This document shows, in pieces, positions 6,244 to 13,900 of a stretch of DNA of 14,348 nucleotides. Location: positions 1 through 14,348 of the forward strand of contig DASZLR010000126.1 in assembly GCA_035552275.1 (NCBI GenBank), written 5' to 3'. The first letter of the stretch is position 1; each line of letters begins with the position of its first letter. Below the pieces are notes generated by a model. The model was not told where the DNA came from and did no database searches. It saw only the letters and a list, made by a program, of their open reading frames with translations. The position numbers and the translations under genes are program-made. The stretch comes from DASVLX01 sp035552275. GTDB lineage: Bacteria; Actinomycetota; Actinomycetes; Mycobacteriales; Pseudonocardiaceae.

Positions 6244-6366
6244 GGGGGCACTCCTTCCACAGCGGACGCCTGACAGCGTGCGCCCATCGAAGTCCCGACA
6301 CTGGGAGGACGCCCGGGAACACCCTCGGGTTCATCCGATCCGGGGACCCGCAGCATAGGACGCCGC

Positions 6367-6372
6367 TATTCT
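6367..6372 (+). promoter_or_regulatory. Candidate -10 element for a leaderless start (AlgX-like gene)
   Basis: TATTCT is followed by 6 nt and then GTG at 6379. The intervening sequence has no ribosome site. This would be the promoter of the glycan cluster's plus-strand genes. No clear -35 element is visible. Confidence 0.45.
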
Positions 6373-6378
6373 GGCGCG

Positions 6379-7701
6379 GTGACCGCACCGGGAAGCGGTG
6401 GCCCTACGCCGCCAACCGAACCGACGCGGTCGCTGCCCCCGGTGCACGAATCCTGGCTGCCCCGCGAGCACCCGCTGCACCGCCCCCGGCACGGCCAGCA
6501 GCGCGGCGCACTGGTCGCGGCCCTGGCGTTCTTCCTGGTCCCGACCATCGCCTTCGTGTTCGGCGTCCGGCCGCAGCAGATCGAGAACCGTCCGCTGGCC
6601 GGCTTTCCGAGCATCGCCTCGGGCTGGGGATTCTTCACCGGCCTGTCAGGGTGGGCGACGGACAACCTGCCGCTGCGCGACTCGGCCGTGCACGCTGAAA
6701 GCGGTGTCAGCCAGGGCATCTTCGGCGAGGAACCGTCGTTCTCCAGCGAGGGCCAGTCGTCGGCGGACGGCGTGCTCGGGCCGCTCGGCTCGCCGCCGGC
6801 CGCGTCGCAGCCGAGCCAGTCCGGCAGCTTCCCGAACGTCATCCAGGGCAGCAACGGCTGGCTCTACTACGGCGAGGACATCGAGGCCAAGTGCCTGGCG
6901 ATCCAGCCGGTGTCGACCACCATCGCCGATCTCGAACAGCTTCGGTCGGCAGTCGAGGCGTCCGGCCGCAAGCTGGTGCTGGCGGTCGCGCCGGACAAGA
7001 CCACCGCGCTGCCGCAGAACATGCCGGCGAACTATCCGGGCAAGCAGTGCGCCCAGCAGGTCGGCCAGCAGTTCTGGAGCCAGGTGACCAGCCAGGCCGG
7101 CGCGCTGGACCTGCGGACCGAACTGCGCACGATGTACCAAATGGACAACGTGCCCAGTTACTACAAGCAGGACACCCACTGGACCGACGCGGGCGCGCTG
7201 GCGATGCTGCACGCCGTCGCCGAGGACATCCAGCCCGGCGTCAGCGAGACGTGGCGATCGTCGCCGGGCGCGCTCGTCACGCACGCCGTCGACCTGCCGC
7301 CGCTGGTCGGCCAGTCCGGCACCGGTACTGATCGGGCCTACCTGCTGAGCCCGGACGGCTCGACCGATCGCACCGGCGCGTACGGCGATATCTCCAACCA
7401 ACCGGTGACCGAGCACGGCACGCCGACCAGCGGCATGATCAGCGCCCCGGTCAGCGTCCTCGGGGATTCGTTTCTCGGCCCGGCGACCCGCTATCTTCCC
7501 GCGATCTTCAGCAATGTCACATACCTCGGCTACGGCTGGTTGGGGACCGACCCAGGGCCGGCTGACCAGGCGATGATCGACTCGCACGTGATCGTGCTGG
7601 AGGTCGTGGAACGCAATCTCACCTCCGGCACCGCGCCATTCCTGCAACCCTCGGTTATCGGCGACATCCGGTCGTTGTTGGCGGCGCATCCGGTGCATTA
7701 G
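6379..7701 (+). CDS. AlgX/AlgJ-like SGNH-fold protein, probable polysaccharide O-acetylation
   Basis: The 440-aa protein has a Pro-rich cytoplasmic N-terminus (1-42), one membrane helix (about 43-63) and an extracytoplasmic domain. The domain shows the AlgX/AlgJ pattern: ENRPLAGFP after the helix (69-77), NGWLYYGED (159-167), a catalytic-type pair in QDTHWTD (Asp265, His267) and a nucleophile motif VLGDSFLG (Ser364), then VLEVVERN near the end. In this family Asp, His and Ser form a triad that moves acetyl groups onto an exported polysaccharide, usually from a membrane MBOAT (AlgI-like) partner, which is not in this window. A Ser/Gly/Pro-rich insert (about 117-153) separates the first motif from the core. 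The gene opens the plus-strand glycan cluster, with the next start 22 nt downstream. The fold and triad are visible; the substrate is inferred from context. Confidence 0.82.
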   Translation: MTAPGSGGPTPPTEPTRSLPPVHESWLPREHPLHRPRHGQQRGALVAALAFFLVPTIAFVFGVRPQQIENRPLAGFPSIASGWGFFTGLSGWATDNLPLRDSAVHAESGVSQGIFGEEPSFSSEGQSSADGVLGPLGSPPAASQPSQSGSFPNVIQGSNGWLYYGEDIEAKCLAIQPVSTTIADLEQLRSAVEASGRKLVLAVAPDKTTALPQNMPANYPGKQCAQQVGQQFWSQVTSQAGALDLRTELRTMYQMDNVPSYYKQDTHWTDAGALAMLHAVAEDIQPGVSETWRSSPGALVTHAVDLPPLVGQSGTGTDRAYLLSPDGSTDRTGAYGDISNQPVTEHGTPTSGMISAPVSVLGDSFLGPATRYLPAIFSNVTYLGYGWLGTDPGPADQAMIDSHVIVLEVVERNLTSGTAPFLQPSVIGDIRSLLAAHPVH

Positions 7702-7710
7702 CGTTTCGGC

Positions 7711-7716
7711 TACAGT
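7711..7716 (+). promoter_or_regulatory. Candidate -10 element for a leaderless start (pyruvyl-transferase-like gene)
   Basis: TACAGT lies 7 nt before the GTG at 7724, within the 22-nt gap after the AlgX-like gene. No ribosome site is present. If functional, this gene has its own transcript in addition to read-through. Confidence 0.4.
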
Positions 7717-7723
7717 TCGGGCC

Positions 7724-9073
7724 GTGCCCGCGCCCACGGATTCAGTCACAACGGATTCGGCTACAACGGATCCAGCCGCGGTCGGTGCCTTCGCGATCTG
7801 GGGCAGCACCGATCTTCCCGGCCTCGGCGACCAGCTGCTGTCCAGGGTGACCGAGCAGCAGTTGACGGCTCGGCTGCCGGGCTGGTCGGCCCGCCGGTTC
7901 GCGCCACTGGGCTGGACCCGGCCGATCACCGCCGATGGCGGTTGGATCGCCGCGCCACTCGCCGGCCAGCCTGCCGAGCCAGCCGTGGTGTGTCCGGGTT
8001 TCCCGGTCGGCGAGCCGGCTGCCGCACTGGTGCGACGCTACGGCGACGAGCGCGCGGCGGACGCGGTGGCCTACTTCGGCGGGGAGATCGGCTCACCGGT
8101 CTGGTCCGGCGTCCGGATATCCGAGCGGCCCGTTGCCTCGATTGTCGACGCGGTGAGCCGGCCATCGTATCTGGCCGTGCGCGATCCGGTGTCCCGCGAA
8201 CGTTTGCGGTCGGCCGGTGTCGAACGTGACATCGCCGTCGTGCCGCATCCTGGCCTGCTCGTCGGTTCGCTGGTGTCCCAGGACCTGCTGAACGCCCGGC
8301 GACAGGCGTTGCGCCAGCTCGGCCTGTTGCCTGACAAGGATTACCTGGTCGTCCAGGACGCCGAGTTGACCGAGACCGCTCAGGAACTGTTGGCGGACAC
8401 CGATACCGCCGCGGTGGTGGCTTTGCCGACCGATCTGGTGTTCGAAGACCGGTTGGCGACGCTGGCCGGGGCCACGGTTGTCATCGCCACCGACGAGCAC
8501 GGCGCTGCCGCTGCCGCTGGCCTGGGTAGGCGCTGGGTGCTGCTCGACGTGACCGGTGCGGATCGGCCGGTGGCGCTGGAATTCGGCTACGCCAAGCAGA
8601 TCGTGGACACGCCGGCCAAGCTGCGCGCGGCCGTCCGCGCCACGGCGAAACTGGCGCCACGCAAGGACAAGGCGCTGGCCGCCGTCTCGACGCACTTCGA
8701 CCGGGTGGCCAGCGAAGTCACCGTCCACAGTGGGCACACTGACCGGCCGGCGGGCGAACTGGCGGCGGAGAACGCCGCGCTGCGGGCGGCGCACGATCGG
8801 TTGCGGCAGCGGATGTTCGTTGAGCGGCAACGACTTGTCGAGCCGCTGGCGCAGGCGGAGCTGGGTCAGCTCGCGGCGGAGCGGGAGACCGCCAACGTGC
8901 GGGCGGAGCTGGCGCGGGCACGGGCTGAGCTGGCGCCGCTCGCTGAGCGCAATCGGGAGCTGGTGGAGCGGGTCGCGGACTTGGACCGGGAGGTGCTGGC
9001 GTGGCGGAGCACCAAGCTGGTCCGGTGGACCGATCCGGTTCGCCGCGCCTACGGGAAGATGCTCGGCCAATGA
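7724..9073 (+). CDS. Polysaccharide pyruvyl-transferase-like protein with C-terminal coiled coil
   Basis: In this 449-aa protein, residues 20-315 resemble the polysaccharide pyruvyl transferase family. Visible features are a Gly-rich opening strand-loop, AYFGGEIG (117-124), VRDPVSRERLRSAGV (152-166), a PHPGLLV motif where the family usually has PDP (174-180), a His-Gly-Ala helix (His259), and GYAKQIV near the end. Family members add pyruvate ketals to exported glycans using phosphoenolpyruvate. From about 342 to 427 there is a long Ala/Glu/Arg heptad coiled coil, then a basic amphipathic tail with WRSTKLVRWTDPVRR, a tail type seen in membrane-associated glycan enzymes. The first residues come from a 15-bp tandem repeat. 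The stop overlaps the next start as ATGA. The deviation in the PDP motif leaves catalytic activity uncertain; a scaffold role is possible. Confidence 0.7.
   Translation: MPAPTDSVTTDSATTDPAAVGAFAIWGSTDLPGLGDQLLSRVTEQQLTARLPGWSARRFAPLGWTRPITADGGWIAAPLAGQPAEPAVVCPGFPVGEPAAALVRRYGDERAADAVAYFGGEIGSPVWSGVRISERPVASIVDAVSRPSYLAVRDPVSRERLRSAGVERDIAVVPHPGLLVGSLVSQDLLNARRQALRQLGLLPDKDYLVVQDAELTETAQELLADTDTAAVVALPTDLVFEDRLATLAGATVVIATDEHGAAAAAGLGRRWVLLDVTGADRPVALEFGYAKQIVDTPAKLRAAVRATAKLAPRKDKALAAVSTHFDRVASEVTVHSGHTDRPAGELAAENAALRAAHDRLRQRMFVERQRLVEPLAQAELGQLAAERETANVRAELARARAELAPLAERNRELVERVADLDREVLAWRSTKLVRWTDPVRRAYGKMLGQ
7736..7780 (+). repeat. Three 15-bp tandem repeats within a coding N-terminus
   Basis: Units at 7736-7750, 7751-7765 and 7766-7780 share ACGGATTC or ACGGATCC starts and encode TDSVT, TDSAT and TDPAA. 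The repeat is in frame and so would change only the length of a disordered leader peptide segment. Confidence 0.7.
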
Positions 9074-10992
9074 GTCAGCAAGCCGCTCGGGTCACGTTTG
9101 TGCTGGTCTCCTACGGCGGTCGGGATCTGGTGGTGCGCTGCCTGGAGCTGCTGGCCAAGCACACCGCCGTGCCGCACCGGGTGATCGTGGTGGACAGCGC
9201 GTCTCCGGACGGCACCGGCGAATGGCTCGCCGAGAACCTGAGCGGTCCGACCGTGCTGCGGATGCCGGACAACCTCGGCTTCGGCGCCGGCGGCAACCTC
9301 GGGGTGGCGCACGCGGACACTGAATTCGTCTGCTTCCTCAACGCCGATGTCGACGTCACTGAGGGCTGGCTGGAACCGCTGATCTCCTGGCTGGACGGCC
9401 ATCCGGACGCCGGTGCGGTCGCGCCGGTGATGTTGCATCCGGATGGCAGCGTGCAGGAGGCCGGCAGCCTGATCGGCGGCGACGGCTGGTGCCGGGCCTG
9501 GGACGAGCCGGACAGCCCGTTCCCGCGCCCGGTCGACTACGCCTCGGCGGCCTGCCTGCTGGTCCGCCGCTCGGCGTTCCACGCGGCCGGCGGATTCTCG
9601 CCCGACTACGAGATCGCGTATTTCGAGGACGTCGATCTGATGCTGTCGCTGCGGGAGCACGGTTGGCGGACCTGGGTGCAGCCGGCGTCGACCGTTCGAC
9701 ATCTCCGGCACGGCAGCAGTTCGTCCGAGCGGGCGAGCGAGCTCATGCGGATCAACCACGGCACTTTCCAGCGCCGCTGGCCGGCGGAACTGGCCGGCCG
9801 CGCGCCGGTGGTCGGGCTGGACGACCATCCGTACCGGCGGTGGTGGCTGCGCGATCAGCAAGCGCCGTACCGGGTTCTACTGATCGATGACCGGGTGCCG
9901 CAGGCCGATCGCGGTCGCGGCGATCCGCGCACGATGGCGGTGCTGGACGCCTGGCGGGACGCGCATCCGGAAGCCCGGGTGACGTTCTTCGCCGCGTCCG
10001 CCGAGCGGGCCGAGGACTACGCGCCCGACTTGTGGCGGCGCGGCATCGAGGTGGTGTGGGGTGTCGCCGACGCGGAAGCCTGGTCGCGGGACCGGTTCGG
10101 GCTCTACGACGTGATCGTGGCGTTCCGGCCGCACAACTTCGGTCAGCTCGGCCTGGCGATCGCCGCGCATCAGCCGCAGGCGGTGCGGGTGTACGACTCG
10201 GAGGCGTTGTTTCATCGCCGGCCCGAGCAGCATTTCGCCACCGCCGCCGACCCGAAGGACCGGCGGGCGTACGCGGTCGAGGCGCATCGGTTGCGCGAGC
10301 AGGAAGTCCAGGCGTTCGGCTGGGCGGACGTCGCGGTGTGTGTGAGCGAGGAAGAGGCTCGCTGGGCTCGGAACAACGCCCCGGACACCGCCGTGCATGT
10401 GGCCTGCTATCCGGCGACGGTCCCCGATGCGGTGCCCGGTCGGGACGGGCGGGACGGCATCGTGTTCTTCGGCGGATTCGACGGAACGCCTGGCACACCC
10501 AACGAGCGCGCGGTGCTGGAGCTGGCCGACGAGGTGTTTCCCGCGCTGCGCCAACGTTTTCCCGACCTCGGGCTGAGTGTCATCGGCGCGGACCCGTCGC
10601 CGGCGGTGCTCGCGCTGGCGTCCGAGCGTATTCGGGTCGTCGGCAAAGTGCCCGATCCGCGGCCGCTGCTGGGCTCGGCGCTGCTGCATGTGGTGCCGAT
10701 GCATTACGGCGCCGGCGTCAAAATCAAGTTCGTCGACTCGATGGCCGCTGGGCTGCCGTTCGTCACCACGCCGATCGGCGGCGAGGGCCTTCAGTTGGGC
10801 TGGACCGCCCGCCACCTGGTCGGCCGGTCCGCCGCGGAACTCGTGGAGCTGTGCGACAAGCTGCTCACCGACGCGCCACTGTGGACGGACGTGCAGCAGG
10901 CGCTGCTGGATATCTGCCGCGAGCATTTCTCGCCGGAACGGTTCCGCGCCGAGATGGCCGGTGTGCTGGCGGATTGCGCGATCCTCGTTTAG
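9070..10992 (+). CDS. Two-domain glycosyltransferase (GT2 plus GT4-like)
   Basis: The 640-aa protein starts at ATG 9070 inside the ATGA overlap with the preceding gene; an in-frame start at 9001 would lie deep in that gene. Residues 7-240 form a GT2 domain with VTFVLVSYGG, VVDSASPDGT, DNLGFGAGGNLG, the metal-binding NADVDV (Asp93, Asp95), a YASAACLLVRR strand and FEDVDL (186-190). It is close in pattern to rhamnosyltransferases of the WbbL type. From about 267 a GT-B (GT4-like) domain follows, with RVLLIDDRVP, DSEALFH, VSEEEARWA and the nucleotide-sugar site GVKIKFVDSMAAGLPFVTT (549-567). Two transferases in one chain would add two sugars in succession. No membrane helix is seen, so it should act on the cytoplasmic face. 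Donor sugars cannot be read from the sequence. It ends tail-to-tail with the minus-strand gene, sharing 4 nt. Confidence 0.88.
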   Translation: MSQQAARVTFVLVSYGGRDLVVRCLELLAKHTAVPHRVIVVDSASPDGTGEWLAENLSGPTVLRMPDNLGFGAGGNLGVAHADTEFVCFLNADVDVTEGWLEPLISWLDGHPDAGAVAPVMLHPDGSVQEAGSLIGGDGWCRAWDEPDSPFPRPVDYASAACLLVRRSAFHAAGGFSPDYEIAYFEDVDLMLSLREHGWRTWVQPASTVRHLRHGSSSSERASELMRINHGTFQRRWPAELAGRAPVVGLDDHPYRRWWLRDQQAPYRVLLIDDRVPQADRGRGDPRTMAVLDAWRDAHPEARVTFFAASAERAEDYAPDLWRRGIEVVWGVADAEAWSRDRFGLYDVIVAFRPHNFGQLGLAIAAHQPQAVRVYDSEALFHRRPEQHFATAADPKDRRAYAVEAHRLREQEVQAFGWADVAVCVSEEEARWARNNAPDTAVHVACYPATVPDAVPGRDGRDGIVFFGGFDGTPGTPNERAVLELADEVFPALRQRFPDLGLSVIGADPSPAVLALASERIRVVGKVPDPRPLLGSALLHVVPMHYGAGVKIKFVDSMAAGLPFVTTPIGGEGLQLGWTARHLVGRSAAELVELCDKLLTDAPLWTDVQQALLDICREHFSPERFRAEMAGVLADCAILV

Positions 10993-13900
10993 CGGCGTTT
11001 TCCGCGGCGGCGGACAGCGGCGGTGTAGAGAGCGGCGGCCAGTAGCCGGTTTTCCGCGCCCGCCGTTTCCGGGCGGCGACCGCGCCGCGCCCGCCAGGCC
11101 AGTCGCAGCAGCGGCAACACACCGGTTTCGGCGGCGAGCAATCGGTTCAACGCGGCCCGGTCGCTGGCGCGCAGCGTGCGCCCGGCGCGGAGCAGCAGCA
11201 CCGAGGCGAACTGGCCGATCCGGCGCCGTTCGTAGTCGGCCACCGCCGTCAGCTCGTCCGGCAATCCGCGCGCCAGCAGGCGTTTCGCGCCCAGCGCGAG
11301 CGGCAGCCAGCCGAGCCCGCGTGGCAGGCCGGCGTCCAGCCGGGCGTCCCGGTGCCCGGTCACTGCCTGGTCGTGCTGGCGGTAGGAGTAAAGCGGCCGG
11401 TCCACGAACTCGATTCGGCCGGTCGCCAGCGCGCAGGCCGCGAGCCACTGGTCGTGGAACGCGGACGGCGTGCCCGGCGGGAACGGCAACACCCGGTCCC
11501 GCACCAGATCGGCCCGGATCAGGCTGGCCGCGCCGGTGACTTTGTTGAGCAGCAGCAGCGACGCCAGGTCGTCCCACTGGTTCGTGCCGTATTCCCAGAA
11601 TGACGACCCAACCTGCTTGCCGTCGGTGTCGATCAGGCGCATGTCGGAATAGACCAACTGGACGTCGTTGCGCAGGCGGGCCAGGAGGGTGTCGAGTTTG
11701 TCGGCGTCCCAGACATCGTCCTGGTCGCACAGCGCGATGGCGTCCGCGTCGGCCGGCACGAGCCGCAGCGCGCGTTCGAAGTTACGGTAGAAACCGACGT
11801 TGGCTCCGCCGGGAACGAGGATGAATCGCTGATCGCCGTCGATCAGCTTTCGGATATCGGCCAGGGATTCCGGGCCGGAGTCGTCGTCGCTGAGCAGGCA
11901 GACCCAGTTGCGGTGCGTCTGGGCGCGCAGCGAATCCAGCTGCTGGGCCAAGTGCCGCGGCTCGGGTCGGTAGCTGGCCAGGCAGATCGCCACCTTCGGC
12001 CCGTCCGCCGGCCAGGTCACGGTGCTCGCGGTCGATTCCGGCTGCCCCATCAGCCGCAACGGCGGCAGCTCGCGCCGGACCTCGGCGCCATCGGCCAGCA
12101 CCACCCGCAGCGCGACCGGGATCTGTCCATTCTGGACATCGCTGGGCAGCAGGGTGATCCGGCCGTGCGCCCCGCTGGCGACCGGCGCGAGCACGCCTTC
12201 GGCGCGCAGCGCGGCGGCCACGTCCGGCCGGTGATCGCCGAGGGTCAGCGGATACGCGCGATTGCCGGCGAGCAGCGCGGCCGAGCGGATCGGCCGGTCC
12301 CGGTGCACCAGCCAACCGGCCACGTCCACCACCTGGCCCCCGCCGACCGCGACCGGCTCGGCGGGCAGCGGCAGGTCGTAATAGAGCTGTTCCTGATCAG
12401 CGGGCAGCGCGGTGGGCAGGAACCGGCTGGCCAGCCGCACCGGCGCCGATCCGGTCAGCTCGGTCAACCGGGCGCGGGCCTGGTGGAGTCGGTGTCGCAG
12501 CGCGTCGGCCTCGGCCTGTGCGGCGGCTCGGGCCAGCGCCTCGGTCTCGTTGGCCCGCCAGGCCCGGTCCGCTTCCTCGACGGCGGCGGCCAGATCGGCG
12601 AACGCCTGCCCGACCCGTTGGTCTTTGCGGTCCAGCTCGTCCTGGCTTCGGTCGAGCTCATGCCGGAGCAGATCGACATTCTGTTGCGCGGCAACGAGTT
12701 TCGCTTCGGCCCGCTGTGCTTCCGTGCGGTGGGCGTCGATTTCGGCGCGCAGTCGCGCATCCAGCGCGTCCCGCTCGGTCACCACCTGCCGCTCGCGGTC
12801 GGCTATCCACTCGGTCGCGTCCCGCAGATCCTGTTCGGCTTTCTCCCGGGCCTGCCGCTGCGCGGCCATTCCGGTGGCCAGCGCGGCCAACCCGCCCGGC
12901 TGCCGCCACTGCTGCGCCGGCCCCGGCCGATCCGCCTCGGCGCTGATCGCGTCCACGGTCCGGGCGGCCGGTGCTCCGGTGACCGCTTCCTGCAACGCGG
13001 CCTCGGCGGCGACCAACTCGTCCCACCGTTTGTCGGCGGCGGCCAGCAGGCCGGCCGGTTCGCACAGCCGCCGCAACACCTCGCGCACCGACGTCCCGTC
13101 CGGCCAGGGATGGGGCGCGTGATCGACCACGATCTCCCGGGCGAACTCCAGAAGTCCGCGCAGCAGCGCCAGTTCGGCGTCGACGCCGGCACCGGCCTGC
13201 CATTCCCGGTCGACCCTGGCCAGCTCGCCGTCCGGCCGGACGATGAAGTTGCCGGGATGCACGTCCAGGTGATCGGCGGGCAGGACCGAAACGCCCCGGC
13301 GGCGCGGCAGGTAGGGGTGCTGGGCGTCCCCGGTGCTGCCGCCGCGGAGTTTCCGGGCCTGGGCAAGGCAACTGTCCCGCCAGCCGGTGATCAGTTCGGC
13401 CAGCCGGTCAGTGTCGCCGAGCCGCAGGGCGTCCAGCAGGTGCGCGTCGAGTGGCCGGCCGGGCACCAGGTATTCGGCGGACTCGTGCCGCTGCCGCAGC
13501 CACGGATGGTCCACAGTGGACCCGTGGGCGGTGGTGTGCAGCACCAGGTCCTCGGACAGTCGGCGGACCCGACGCCATTCCGGCCGCCGCGCGCCGCTGA
13601 CCAGCCAGGCCAGCCCCGGTTCGACCGCCGCGTCCAGCGCCATCCGCGAGCGGGCGGCGACCACCAGAAACGAGGGCGCGATCGTGGTGCCGATGCCGTT
13701 GTCGACCGCGAGCCCGTGCACCGTCCGGCCGGCGATGGCCGCGTCGTTGCCGCCGAACGCGCCGTGCAGCGGTTCGCGGACCAGCTTGTCCACCAACTCG
13801 GTCGCATCCGGCCGAGCGAAGATCCGCTCGTCCAGCACCACCCTGGGCAGCTTGTAGTCCGGATACGGCGCGAGCCAGCGATGCGCGGTCAACCCGGCGT

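Noticed and set aside
9877..11730. 617-aa minus-strand reading frame across the convergent junction
   Set aside because: It lies antisense to the GT2-GT4 gene and out of frame with the fusion gene, both of which have strong domain evidence.
12412..13122. 236-aa plus-strand Ser/Arg/Ala-rich reading frame
   Set aside because: It is the complement of the coiled-coil and kinase-like coding region, where Ala/Glu/Arg codons read as Ser/Arg on the other strand.
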